Below, piece by piece: positions 24,365 through 34,579 of a stretch of DNA of 64,000 bases (its first letter is position 1; the number at the start of each line of letters is the position of its first letter). The notes beneath the pieces are model-generated. The model searched no databases and was not told where the DNA came from. It was given only the letters and a program-made list of their open reading frames with translations. The DNA comes from UBA9676 sp963730065 (GTDB taxonomy: Bacteria > Actinomycetota > Actinomycetes > Streptosporangiales > Streptosporangiaceae), in contig CAVSQL010000024.1 in the NCBI GenBank assembly GCA_963730065.1, positions 62,001 to 126,000 of the forward strand, written 5' to 3'. Both the position numbers and the translations under genes were made by a program.

Positions 24365-25105
24365 TTAACTGGTGCCTTTCACCGCGTCGTCCCAGAACTT
24401 CTGGACGGGCGGGTAGATCAGCTCCTGATCGCGCGACAGCTCGGCCTTGACGGTCCGGGTCCGCTCGTCGGCGAGCACCTCGACGTGGCCGGCCTCCACG
24501 GCGTCAAAGACCTGCTGGGCGACCGATTCCGGGCTGTCTTTGGGCACGTTGGTGGCCAGGGCCGCCATGTCGGTGTCGATGAAGCTGGCGTGCACGGCGA
24601 CCACCAGGGTGCCCTGATGGTGCAGCTCGATGCGGACGCCGTTGGTCAGCGACCAGGCCGCTGCCTTCGAGGCGCCGTAGGAGGCGTCGAGCGGGTTGGT
24701 GTAGAAGCTGGTGACCGAGAGCATGTTGACCATCGCGCCGCCGCCGTTGGCCGCGAGCACGGGCGCGAACGCCCGGCACATGCTCAGCGTGCCGAAGTAG
24801 TTGGTCTCCATCTCCAGCCGGGCGGCGTCCAGATCCGGCGCGTTGATGAACGTGCTGTATTTCAGCACTCCCGCGTTGTTCACGAGCAGGCTCACGTCCG
24901 CGCACTGCTGTGCGACCTGGGCGACGCGCCCCGGATCGGTGATGTCGAGCGCGATGGGCGTCACGCCGGGCTCGGTGACGGCGGCCGGATCACGCGCGGC
25001 CCCGTAGACCTTGGCCGCGCCCCGGCTGACCAGCTCCCGGGCGTACGCCCGGCCGAGCCCGCGGTTGGCCCCGGTGACCAGCGCAACCGATCCGCCGATC
25101 TTCAT
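24365..25105 (-). CDS. Short-chain dehydrogenase/reductase
   Basis: 246 residues. The cofactor motif is VALVTGANRGLGRAYAREL, the structural LLVNNAGVL is intact, and the catalytic set is Ser in MLSVTSF and YGASKAA (YxxxK). Arg in GAARDP suggests preference for NADP(H). The substrate is unknown, but the layout resembles the classical SDRs acting on small alcohols or ketones. It stands between lspA and a small plus-strand membrane gene and is probably transcribed alone. Confidence 0.88.
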   Translation of the reverse strand: MKIGGSVALVTGANRGLGRAYARELVSRGAAKVYGAARDPAAVTEPGVTPIALDITDPGRVAQVAQQCADVSLLVNNAGVLKYSTFINAPDLDAARLEMETNYFGTLSMCRAFAPVLAANGGGAMVNMLSVTSFYTNPLDASYGASKAAAWSLTNGVRIELHHQGTLVVAVHASFIDTDMAALATNVPKDSPESVAQQVFDAVEAGHVEVLADERTRTVKAELSRDQELIYPPVQKFWDDAVKGTS

Positions 25106-25239
25106 GCCTCTCCCCTCGGCCCGGGCGGTCCCGCCGCGAAGCCGGGACCCAACTTGATCTTTGAGTACGCTACCGTCTGGTCACATTCGCGCGCGGCCCG
25201 GGCCGACGCGGGACCCCGGCCGTGCCTACGGAGGATGTC

Positions 25240-25473
25240 ATGGCTGCCAAACAGTGGAGCGACCTGAGCGAGCGCACCCGCAGGCTGATCATTGCCGCGG
25301 CAGTGGCCGACGGCACCCTCAAGATTGCCGCGCTCATCGACATCAAGCGCAGGCCAGCCAGCCAGATCCGCGGCCCGAAGTGGGTCTGGGCCACGGTGGT
25401 GACGATCGTCAACTCGGCCGGGATCCTGCCGATCTCATACTTCGTCTTCGGGCGGCAGCGGCCGCGGCCGTAG
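25240..25473 (+). CDS. Small PLDc_N-like membrane protein
   Basis: 77 residues from ATG 25240 (GGAGGATGTC upstream). A basic helix-rich N-terminus (WSDLSERTRRLIIAAAVAD, DIKRRPASQIRGPKW) leads to the single span VWATVVTIVNSAGILPISYF and FGRQR. The W..V..VN..G...YF.FGR pattern is that of the phospholipase-D-nuclease N-terminal family of small membrane proteins, whose role is unknown. Confidence 0.75.
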   Translation: MAAKQWSDLSERTRRLIIAAAVADGTLKIAALIDIKRRPASQIRGPKWVWATVVTIVNSAGILPISYFVFGRQRPRP

Positions 25474-25820
25474 CCGGGCTGGACACTACAGTCAGCTTCG
25501 ATCCCGCCGCCGGTGGATGCGCTGGACGTGCCTGACCCGGTCGCCGGCACCGCCGCCGACCATGAGCGGGTACGGCGCCTGCTCGAGGCCGCCATGCCGG
25601 GCATCGTGATGACCATCCGCGGTGCCCTGGGCTGACAGCGGGCCCGGCGGGCGGAATCGGCGCCGCCGGGCGGGCGGGTCCGGCTCAGTATCATGAAAAG
25701 AACGCTGGCCGCGGCGATGAAGGCCGCCCGATAAGAGATCACTTAATCGGCGGTCGCCCCCACGGGTAACAGCAATTACAGTCAGTCTCGGACAGCAGTG
25801 CCGGCCGGAGGTGCCTGAGG

Positions 25821-26081
25821 ATGAGTCGCGAGCCGGATGAGACCCTCGACGTGCTGCGCGGGGTATGGAGCGCGCGCGGGCAGGGCGTCGCGGACCTCGA
25901 CGAGGCCGCAGGCGCCGGGAAGGCCTGCAAGCGGATGGCGAACGTGGGCTTCGGCGACATGGCCGAGGACGACGCCGACCTGCGTGCCGCCTGGCGGGAC
26001 CGGCTCCAGCGTGAAGGCAAGCTGAATCCCGAGGGCGGCAGCGTCGCCGACCTGATCCTCGGGCCAGCGGAGCGTCGCTGA
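25821..26081 (+). CDS. Small acidic hypothetical protein
   Basis: 86 residues, soluble and helical: DETLDVLRGVWSARGQGVAD, DMAEDDADLRAAWRDRLQRE. No family is recognised. CCTGAGG lies directly before the ATG. It ends four bases before the MoxR gene, so it is probably the first gene of that operon (with coxD-coxE of locus 1). Confidence 0.6.
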   Translation: MSREPDETLDVLRGVWSARGQGVADLDEAAGAGKACKRMANVGFGDMAEDDADLRAAWRDRLQREGKLNPEGGSVADLILGPAERR

Positions 26082-26085
26082 CCAG

Positions 26086-26991
26086 ATGCCAGGAACCGAG
26101 CACCTGGCCGGCGCATCCGGCCAGCCGGAGAGCGTGGGCCAGCTGACGGACCTGCTGCGCGAGGGGGGCTACCTGGCCGACCGTGGCCTGGCCACCGCGC
26201 TGTTCGTCGCGATGTCCCTGCAGCGCCCCATCCTGCTGGAAGGCGAGGTGGGGGTGGGCAAGACCGAGGTGGCCAAGGTGCTCGCCTCGGTCTTCGGCCG
26301 CAAGCTCATCCGGCTGCAGTGTTATGAGGGCATCGACACCAGCCAGGCCCTGTACGAATGGGACTACACCCGGCAGATGCTGCAGATCAGGGCCCTGTCG
26401 GATCACCAGGCGATGGGGGAAGAAGCGGTCGACAAGCTGTTCGGCCCCAAATTCCTGCTGGAGCGGCCGCTGCTGGAGGCGGTCCGGTCCGGCGACCGGT
26501 CGGTGCTGCTGATCGACGAGGTCAACCGCGCGGACGACGAGTTCGAGGCCTTCCTGCTCGAAGTGCTGTCCGACTTCCAGATCAGCATCCCCGAGATCGG
26601 CACCATCAAGGCCGAGAGCGCCCCGCTGGTCGTGCTCACCTCCAACCGCACCCGGGAACTGCACGACGCGCTGAAACGGCGCTGCCTCTACCACTGGATC
26701 GGCTACCCGCCCGCCGAGCGGGAGGTGGAGATCGTGCTCATCCGCGAGCCGGGGGTCTCCGAGGCGCTGGCGCGCAATGTGGTGGCCGCCGTCAACCGGC
26801 TGCGCCAGCTCGACCTGGCCAAGCCGCCCGGTGTCGCCGAGACGATCGACTGGGCGCGCACGCTCGACCTGCTCGGCGGGACCGAGCTGGACCCCCAGCT
26901 GGCCCACGACACCCTCGGCGCCGTGGTGAAGGAACGCGACGACCTCGACGTGGTGCGGGACAACCTGGAAGAGATCACGTCCGGTGCCTAG
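26086..26991 (+). CDS. coxD: CoxD-type MoxR AAA+ ATPase (locus 1)
   Basis: 301 residues. Walker A is GEVGVGKTEVAK, Walker B with the typical CoxD extension is LLIDEVNRADDEFEAFLLEV, and sensor 1 is VVLTSNRTRELHDALKRR. MoxR ATPases pair with VWA proteins as chaperones. In the CO dehydrogenase system CoxD is needed to mature the CuSMoO2 active site. The stop overlaps the coxE start (GTGCCTAG), so the two are translationally coupled. It converges on the minus-strand structural operon. A paralogue is at 41863. Confidence 0.9.
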   Translation: MPGTEHLAGASGQPESVGQLTDLLREGGYLADRGLATALFVAMSLQRPILLEGEVGVGKTEVAKVLASVFGRKLIRLQCYEGIDTSQALYEWDYTRQMLQIRALSDHQAMGEEAVDKLFGPKFLLERPLLEAVRSGDRSVLLIDEVNRADDEFEAFLLEVLSDFQISIPEIGTIKAESAPLVVLTSNRTRELHDALKRRCLYHWIGYPPAEREVEIVLIREPGVSEALARNVVAAVNRLRQLDLAKPPGVAETIDWARTLDLLGGTELDPQLAHDTLGAVVKERDDLDVVRDNLEEITSGA

Positions 26992-28141
26992 CGCAGGCCC
27001 CGATGCCGGGCCGCGCCTGGGACACGCTCCCATCGTCGGGCTCCTGGTCGGGTTCGCGCGTGAGCTCCGCGCCGCCGGGCTCGCGGTCGGCTCCGGGGAG
27101 GTGCTGACCTACTGCGCGGCCATGACCTCGCTGGACCCGACCGATCTGCTCGACCTGTACTGGGCGGGCCGTGCCACCCTCGTCGCCCGGCACGACCAGA
27201 TCGGCACCTACGACGAGGTGTTCCGCGCCTTCTTCCTGGACGCCGCCAGCCCGGCCCGGGAACTGCTGACGATCACCGCCCACGCCGGGGCGGAAACCCA
27301 GGCGGTGCTGGAGGTCCCGGCCACCGACCCGGCCCAGGACGGCCGGGAGGAGGAGGCCGTGCTCGGCCTGATGGCCTCCGACGTGGACACCCTCCGGCAC
27401 AAGTCGTTCGCCGCCTGCACCCCGGAGGAGCTGGCCGCGCTGCGCAAGATCATGGCGCGGATCCGGCTGACCCCACCGCGGCGGCGCACCCGCCGCACCG
27501 TCGCCGGGAGCAGCGGCCGCGCCCCCGACATCCGGCGGACCATCCGCGCCTCGCTGCGCGCCTACGGCGAGCCCGCCGGGCTGTACTGGCGGCAGCGCAA
27601 GGTCCGGCTCCGCCCGCTGATCCTGATCCTGGACATCTCCGGCTCGATGGCCGACTATTCCCGCAGCCTCCTGCAGTTCGCGCACACGGCCAAACGGGCG
27701 GCCGCCAAGGTCGAGGTGTTCTGCTTCGGCACCCGGCTCACCCGCATCACCGGGGAACTGGCTACCCGGAGCCCGGACCAGGCGCTGGCGGAGGCCGCCC
27801 GCACGGTGTGCGACTGGGAGGGCGGGACCAGGATCGGCACATCTCTGGACGCCTTCGTCCGGGACTACGGGCGCCGGGGCCTGGCCCGCGGCGGCATCGT
27901 GGTCATCTGCTCCGACGGCCTCGACCGGGGCGACCCGGCCGTCCTGGCCGCGGCGATGGAGCGGCTGTCCCGGCTGTGCCACCGCCTGATCTGGATGAAC
28001 CCGCACAAGGGCGACAACCCCGATTTCCGGCCGAGCACGCTGGGCATGATGGTCGCCGCCGAGCACGTCGACCTGGTGCTGTCCGGCCATGACCTGCGCA
28101 GCCTGGAAGAACTCGCGGCGCTGCTGCCTAAGCTGGGCTAG
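26984..28141 (+). CDS. coxE: CoxE VWA-domain protein (locus 1)
   Basis: 385 residues from GTG overlapping the coxD stop. The C-terminal half is a von Willebrand A domain whose metal site is complete: LDISGSM (DxSxS), the Thr of GGTRIGTSL and Asp in VICSDGLDRGD. The N-terminal half is helical with an Arg-rich linker (PPRRRTRRTV). Together with CoxD it is thought to insert or mature the Cu/Mo centre of CO dehydrogenase in the cytoplasm. A paralogue is at 42767. Confidence 0.9.
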   Translation: MPSAGPDAGPRLGHAPIVGLLVGFARELRAAGLAVGSGEVLTYCAAMTSLDPTDLLDLYWAGRATLVARHDQIGTYDEVFRAFFLDAASPARELLTITAHAGAETQAVLEVPATDPAQDGREEEAVLGLMASDVDTLRHKSFAACTPEELAALRKIMARIRLTPPRRRTRRTVAGSSGRAPDIRRTIRASLRAYGEPAGLYWRQRKVRLRPLILILDISGSMADYSRSLLQFAHTAKRAAAKVEVFCFGTRLTRITGELATRSPDQALAEAARTVCDWEGGTRIGTSLDAFVRDYGRRGLARGGIVVICSDGLDRGDPAVLAAAMERLSRLCHRLIWMNPHKGDNPDFRPSTLGMMVAAEHVDLVLSGHDLRSLEELAALLPKLG

Positions 28142-28250
28142 AGCCTGATCAGGGGCCGGTTGCGCGCGCTCAAGGCTGCTATGGCCGCCGTTTCGCACAC
28201 TTTCCCGGCCGGAGACGAGGCGCCGGGAAGCCGGGGCAAGGGGGTATGAG

Positions 28251-28565
28251 GTGAGATGGCGTGTGGGGATCGAGGCGCAGGGCGACCGCGTGCTCTCGCG
28301 GGAGGAAGTGGTCGAGCTGGCTGACGCCGTCGCGGCCAGCTCGGGCATTGCCACCGGCATCGGCACCAACCGTTACGGCGCCCAGCTTCTGGTTGATGCC
28401 GGTACCCGCGACGAGGCGATTGAGAAGGCGACCGCCGAGTTCGCCGGCGCTGTCGCCCGGGCCGGGCTCCCGGTGTACCCGATCGTCCGGGTCGAGGCCG
28501 TCGGCGAGCACGAGGAATCCGGCGACTACGAGGCCGCTGGGGGAGACGGGGGCGTCGGCGGATGA
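28251..28565 (+). CDS. Small ferredoxin-fold-like protein
   Basis: 104 residues from GTG, with AGGGGG 6 bases upstream. It alternates strand and helix: WRVGIEAQGDRVLSREEVVE, GIGTNRYGAQLLVDAGTRDE, VYPIVRVEAVGEHEE, then a Gly/Glu-rich tail. No family is recognised with certainty. Its stop overlaps the next ATG (ATGA), so it forms a coupled pair with the GIY-YIG-like gene. Confidence 0.65.
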   Translation: MRWRVGIEAQGDRVLSREEVVELADAVAASSGIATGIGTNRYGAQLLVDAGTRDEAIEKATAEFAGAVARAGLPVYPIVRVEAVGEHEESGDYEAAGGDGGVGG

Positions 28566-29038
28566 TCAGGCTGGGCTCGCTGGCCGGCTACCCGTTCGAG
28601 GGGCCGCGGCTGCTGGGCGGCTGGACGCCGCCAGCCCGGCCCGCCGTGTACGCGATCTGCTACAAGCCCGAGCCGGACACCAGCCCCGAGCGGTACGCGG
28701 TGATCTACGTCGGCCACTCCGCCGACCTGTCGGCCGAACGCTTCCCGTTCCAGCACCCGCGCGCCCACTGCTGGGTACGGCGGGCCGGGTCGAAATGGAA
28801 GGTCTACATCTGCACCTACGAGGTGCCGGGCGGCGGGCCGGGCCACCGGGAGCAGATCACCCGCGAGCTCGCCGCCATCTACCAGCCGCGCTGCAACCCC
28901 GAGCGGTACGACCAGTCCTGGAAGGACGAGTGGATCGGCGAGTACACCTCGGCGCCCAACACCGGCCCTCTCACGCGCCGCGGGCCGGGCCCCCCGGGCC
29001 CGCCACCGCCCCCGGACGCCGAGCCCCGGGACGCTTAA
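28562..29038 (+). CDS. GIY-YIG-like nuclease-fold protein
   Basis: 158 residues. PAVYAICYKPE and YAVIYVGHSADLSAERF take the place of the GIY and YIG strands. Arg residues follow, and ELAAIYQPRCNPER has the usual late Asn. The C-terminus is a disordered Pro-rich tail (GPPGPPPPPD). A DNA-cleaving role is possible, but the active-site Tyr/Arg/Glu set is only partly clear, so it may just bind. It is coupled to the preceding small gene and lies convergent to the CO dehydrogenase membrane-protein array. Confidence 0.65.
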   Translation: MIRLGSLAGYPFEGPRLLGGWTPPARPAVYAICYKPEPDTSPERYAVIYVGHSADLSAERFPFQHPRAHCWVRRAGSKWKVYICTYEVPGGGPGHREQITRELAAIYQPRCNPERYDQSWKDEWIGEYTSAPNTGPLTRRGPGPPGPPPPPDAEPRDA

Positions 29039-29110
29039 CGGCGGTGCCCCGGCCCGCCCCACCGGGCGGCGGCGAGTGCCGGGCACCGCCGTTGAGCGCG
29101 CTGGTGGCCG

Positions 29111-29473
29111 TTACTGCCGGGGGGTGAAGCCGACCGCGTCGAGGAGGCGGGACCGGCGGGTACCGGAGGCCGGGCGGGCCGGCTCGGGGGGCGCCGGCTC
29201 GGCGGGCACGTAGGTCGCCCCCGTGACGATCTCCTCCGCCATCCCGTACAGCAGCGGCAGCGCGCCCGCCACCACGCCGCCGGAGGCGTTGATGTGCTCC
29301 ACCCCGGGCCCGATCAGCTTGGCGTGGCCCACGATGTCCCGCACGATCTGCCCGCACTCCTCCAGGTTGGTGGCGATCCGGGCCAGCAGCGAGCCGACCC
29401 AGAACAGGTAGAAGGCCAGGCCCGCGACCAGCAGGACGATGTCGATGAGCGTGAAGACGACCAGCCCCGTCAT
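29111..29473 (-). CDS. Small single-span membrane protein E (cox locus 1 array)
   Basis: 120 residues. An N-terminal helix (LVVFTLIDIVLLVAGLAFYL) leads into a cytoplasmic helical part (ARIATNLEECGQIVRDIVGH, INASGGVVAGALPLLYGMAE) and a Pro-rich end with SRLLDAVGFTPRQ. It is the last and longest of five similar genes after coxG. Its ATG overlaps the stop of protein D (ATGA). The four-member pattern of span plus amphipathic helix suggests scaffold or anchor roles. No enzyme motif is seen. Confidence 0.75.
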   Translation of the reverse strand: MTGLVVFTLIDIVLLVAGLAFYLFWVGSLLARIATNLEECGQIVRDIVGHAKLIGPGVEHINASGGVVAGALPLLYGMAEEIVTGATYVPAEPAPPEPARPASGTRRSRLLDAVGFTPRQ

Positions 29474-29760
29474 GACTTGACCTTCCCGAGCACGCGGCCG
29501 AGGAACAGATGGTGCTGGAGGCCTTCGGCGAGGACCGCGTCCACGCCGTCGGCGACCTGCGGGATCAGCACCGTGTCCGCGGTGTTCGCCGACGCGGCCT
29601 TCAGCGTGTCCCGCACCTGCACCACCCGGCGGTCGATGACCTTCACAAAGTAGATGAGCAGGCTCAGCAGGGCCGCCACGGCGACCACCACGACCAGGCC
29701 GAGGATGTTCGCGGTCAGCCACAGGTTGTGCGTGGTCGAGGACATAGCCACGGCACCCAT
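29470..29760 (-). CDS. Small single-span membrane protein D
   Basis: 96 residues from ATG 29760 (GGGAGG upstream). The span is ILGLVVVVAVAALLSLLIYF, followed by KVIDRRVVQVRDTLKAASAN and ADTVLIPQVADGVDAVLAEG, an amphipathic helix with Thr/Asp spacing. An internal ATG at 29745 is an alternative start. It begins 2 bases after the stop of protein C, so the array is read as one message. Confidence 0.75.
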   Translation of the reverse strand: MGAVAMSSTTHNLWLTANILGLVVVVAVAALLSLLIYFVKVIDRRVVQVRDTLKAASANTADTVLIPQVADGVDAVLAEGLQHHLFLGRVLGKVKS

Positions 29761-29762
29761 CG

Positions 29763-30032
29763 CTAACCTCCCAGCCTGGCGCGCCCGCGCTGCAGGCCGC
29801 CGATGATGATCGTGGCGTGCTCGATCGTGGTGCGCAGCGCGCCCAGCCGGGCGGTGTTGTCCACCGCGTCGGTCAGTGCGGCGTTGATCTTCGGCGCTTC
29901 GTTGCCGATCTGGCGGGCCAGCACCAGGATCGGCACGACCAGCGCCACAACGACCAGGACGATCACGATGCCGATCGTGTAGCCGGCCACCCAGCCGGTG
30001 GTGGACGTCCCGGCGGCGAGAACAACAGACAT
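29763..30032 (-). CDS. Small single-span membrane protein C
   Basis: 89 residues with AAAGGAG upstream. The span is YTIGIVIVLVVVALVVPILV, then ARQIGNEAPKINAALTDAVD and LGALRTTIEHATIIIGGLQR, again a post-membrane helical hairpin of about 50 residues. The shared architecture with A, B, D and E, at low sequence identity, suggests old duplication or convergent design. Confidence 0.75.
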   Translation of the reverse strand: MSVVLAAGTSTTGWVAGYTIGIVIVLVVVALVVPILVLARQIGNEAPKINAALTDAVDNTARLGALRTTIEHATIIIGGLQRGRARLGG

Positions 30033-30051
30033 GGACTGCTCCTTTGGCAGT

Positions 30052-30279
30052 TCAGACGGTTTCGCAGAAATCGCGGACCGGCTTCAGGCTGGCGTTGACC
30101 GAGGTGAGCCGCTCCGGCACCGTGCTGGTCAGCTGCGCGACGGCCTGCACCCCCCCGGTGGTCGCGACGAGGGTCGCGCGGATCGCGCGGAGATGGAAGA
30201 TGACCCGGAGCAGGCCGACCGCGGTAATCGCGATGATCAGCGCCGCGATGATCAATGTCACCCAGGCAGCTGCTGGCAT
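30052..30279 (-). CDS. Small single-span membrane protein B
   Basis: 75 residues, the shortest of the set, with AAAGGAG upstream. Span: WVTLIIAALIIAITAVGLLR. Cytoplasmic part: VIFHLRAIRATLVATTGGVQ and VPERLTSVNASLKPVRDFCE. No cofactor ligand set (CxxC, His pairs) is visible, so it is unlikely to carry electrons itself. Confidence 0.75.
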   Translation of the reverse strand: MPAAAWVTLIIAALIIAITAVGLLRVIFHLRAIRATLVATTGGVQAVAQLTSTVPERLTSVNASLKPVRDFCETV

Positions 30280-30299
30280 GGCTGTTTCTCCTTTCCGGC

Positions 30300-30554
30300 T
30301 CAGCCGAGAAGCTTCGCGACCGAGCCCGCGTACCGGACCGCGCCGTTGGCCACTTCCTTGACCGTGTCGTCGGTCGTGGCCAGCGCGTCCGGGACGCCGT
30401 TGAGCTCGCCGATGAGCGCGACGCCGCCGGACAGGATCTCGTCGGTCGCGCCGCGGATCCGCTCCACCGCCGCGAGCACGCGGTTGAGCAGGAAGATGAC
30501 GACCGGGAGTATGACAACCAGCAGGACGGCGTTGCCGATCCACCACCAGACCAT
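30300..30554 (-). CDS. Small single-span membrane protein A
   Basis: 84 residues, directly after coxG, with AGAGGAG upstream. It opens MVWWWIGNAVLLVVILPVVI and continues FLLNRVLAAVERIRGATDEI, GELNGVPDALATTDDTVKEV and GAVRYAGSVAKLLG. Being closest to coxG, it may help hold CO dehydrogenase or the CoxG-quinone complex at the membrane. That is inferred from order only. Confidence 0.75.
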   Translation of the reverse strand: MVWWWIGNAVLLVVILPVVIFLLNRVLAAVERIRGATDEILSGGVALIGELNGVPDALATTDDTVKEVANGAVRYAGSVAKLLG

Positions 30555-30567
30555 GGCTCGTCTCCTC

Positions 30568-31152
30568 TCAGGTCGGGTTGGGCTTGTAGGGCAGGAAGAA
30601 GCGGGCGAAGACCCGCTGGAGGGCCATCATCGCGGCCCGCAGCCCCAGCGTGAATCCGCCCGCCGGGGAGGCGGCGGCGGCCTGCGCAGGGGTTTCGCCG
30701 CGCTCGGCGGCGTCGATCCGGGCCGCCATGTTGGCCGAGAAGTCGCGCATGAGCACCGAGGTGACGTCGGAGATCATCCCCCGGCCGTACTGGGCGGCGG
30801 CCCCGGAAAGCTGCAGGTCCTGGGCGACGCCGACCTTGGTGCCGCGCCCGGCCCGCGCGAGCGTGGCTGTGACGATCATGCTGGCCTGGCCCCGGCCCCT
30901 CAGCTCGGCCCCGCTGGCGTGGATCACGACCCGCTTGGCGGCCTCGTCCCGCTCGGTGATCTCGGCCTTCCCGCCGAACTGGAGCCGGACCGGGCCCATC
31001 CGGACCGCCACCTGGCCCTCGTACTTGTCGTCGCCGAGGTCCTTCGTCAGCTCGGTGCCCGGCAGGCAGGCGGCCACCTGCGGGATGTTGTCGAAGAACT
31101 GCCAGACCTTCTCGACCGGCGCGGCGACCTCGAAGTCGCTTTTGATCAGCAT
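30568..31152 (-). CDS. coxG: CoxG, SRPBCC-fold CO dehydrogenase partner
   Basis: 194 residues. The SRPBCC/START-like fold begins MLIKSDFEVAAPVEKVWQFF and contains VAACLPGTELT, typical of CoxG. A disordered Ala-rich linker leads to an amphipathic C-terminal helix (GLRAAMMALQRVFARFFLPY) for membrane attachment. CoxG recruits Mo-CO dehydrogenase to the membrane, and work on mycobacteria indicates that it carries quinone to the enzyme. It overlaps the XdhC-YHS gene by 7 bases. Locus 2 has no copy, so both enzymes may share it. Confidence 0.92.
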   Translation of the reverse strand: MLIKSDFEVAAPVEKVWQFFDNIPQVAACLPGTELTKDLGDDKYEGQVAVRMGPVRLQFGGKAEITERDEAAKRVVIHASGAELRGRGQASMIVTATLARAGRGTKVGVAQDLQLSGAAAQYGRGMISDVTSVLMRDFSANMAARIDAAERGETPAQAAAASPAGGFTLGLRAAMMALQRVFARFFLPYKPNPT

Positions 31153-32177
31153 CGGGTCCCTTTCTTAACGTAAGCGGCGGGGTCGGCCTCGAACGCGCGG
31201 CGGCAGCCGGCCCGGCAGAAGTAGTACGTGACCCCGTCGTGCTGGAGCGGGTAACTGGAGTCGTCGGCCACCACGGTCATCCCGCAGACCGGGTCGGTGG
31301 CCTCAGCCGGCGCGGCCAGCAGTGGATGACCGGCCTGGTCCCCGGCCGCGGCAGCCCGCTGCCCATGATCGGCCCGGGATCCGCCCTTGCTGGTCGCGCC
31401 CGTGCTGGTGGCATCGGCACCGGCCGTTCCCCCGGCGATCTTGCCCGCGGCGCGGAGCTGGACCAACTCGGCCAGGACCGCGACCGCGATCTCCCGGTGT
31501 GAGGTCCGCCCGAGGTCGAGCCCGGTCGGGGCGTGGACCCGGTCGAGCTGGTCCTTGGGCAGCCCCCGGTCGGCGAGGTAGCCGAGGACGGCCGCGCCCC
31601 GGCGCTGCGAGGCGACCAGGCCGAGGTAGGCGGGCCGGGCGAGCACCGCCTGCTCGACCGCTTCCTCGTCGCCGTGGCCTTGAGTGGCGACGACCACCAT
31701 CGAGCTCTCGTCCGCGTCGGCCGCGGAGAAGCCGGAGCCGTCGAGCAACGCGGTGCGCCAGCCGAGCGCATCGGCCAGCGCGGCCAGCGTCTGCGCCATC
31801 GGTGAGCGGCCGACGATGACCAGCCGCGGCGCGGGCTGCACCGGCTCGATGAACACCTCCAGCGCGCCCTCGCTCTGGCAGGCGATCGGCACGACCGTCA
31901 TCCCCTCCGGGACCGTCTCGCCGAACTGATCCGGGGTGCCGAGGAGCAGCAGCCGGGGCTCGCCGTCGGTGATCACCTGCTGGGCCTGGCGGATGACCAC
32001 CGGCTCCGCGCAGGCCCCGCCGATCCAGCCGTGCACCTCACCGTCGGCCGTGATGATCGCCCGGCTGCCCAGCTGGCCCGAGGACGGGCCCTGCCGCCAC
32101 ACCACGGTGGCCAGTGCGAACGCCTGCCCCGAGCGGGCCAGCTCGCTGGCCCGCTCCAGGACACCCCAGCCGTCCAT
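31146..32177 (-). CDS. XdhC/CoxF-family maturation protein fused to a YHS domain
   Basis: 343 residues. The XdhC N-terminal module is SGQAFALATVVWRQGPSSGQ and DGEVHGWIGGACAEPVVI, and the Rossmann-type C-module is VIVGRSPMAQTLAALADALG through THREIAVAVLAEL-like ASHREIAVAV. XdhC proteins bind and insert the molybdenum cofactor. After an Ala/Gly/Ser/Thr linker (about residues 245-290) comes a YHS domain: TDPVCGMTVVADDSSYPLQH, YYFCRAGCRRAFEADP. Its Cys residues suit metal binding, possibly copper. A fused metal-binding domain fits assembly of a Cu-Mo enzyme. Confidence 0.88.
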   Translation of the reverse strand: MDGWGVLERASELARSGQAFALATVVWRQGPSSGQLGSRAIITADGEVHGWIGGACAEPVVIRQAQQVITDGEPRLLLLGTPDQFGETVPEGMTVVPIACQSEGALEVFIEPVQPAPRLVIVGRSPMAQTLAALADALGWRTALLDGSGFSAADADESSMVVVATQGHGDEEAVEQAVLARPAYLGLVASQRRGAAVLGYLADRGLPKDQLDRVHAPTGLDLGRTSHREIAVAVLAELVQLRAAGKIAGGTAGADATSTGATSKGGSRADHGQRAAAAGDQAGHPLLAAPAEATDPVCGMTVVADDSSYPLQHDGVTYYFCRAGCRRAFEADPAAYVKKGTRC

Positions 32178-32190
32178 GCCTGCTCCCCGG

Positions 32191-34578
<2,388 letters not shown>

Positions 34579-34579
34579 G

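Noticed and set aside
23519..25267. 582-residue plus-strand ORF
   Set aside because: It is antisense to lspA and the SDR gene, both of which have intact catalytic motifs on the minus strand.
25474..25635. Possible small gene ending RRLLEAAMPGIVMTIRGALG
   Set aside because: It is only an in-frame run-on after the stop of the 25240 gene, with a GTG lacking a ribosome site. Too weak to call.
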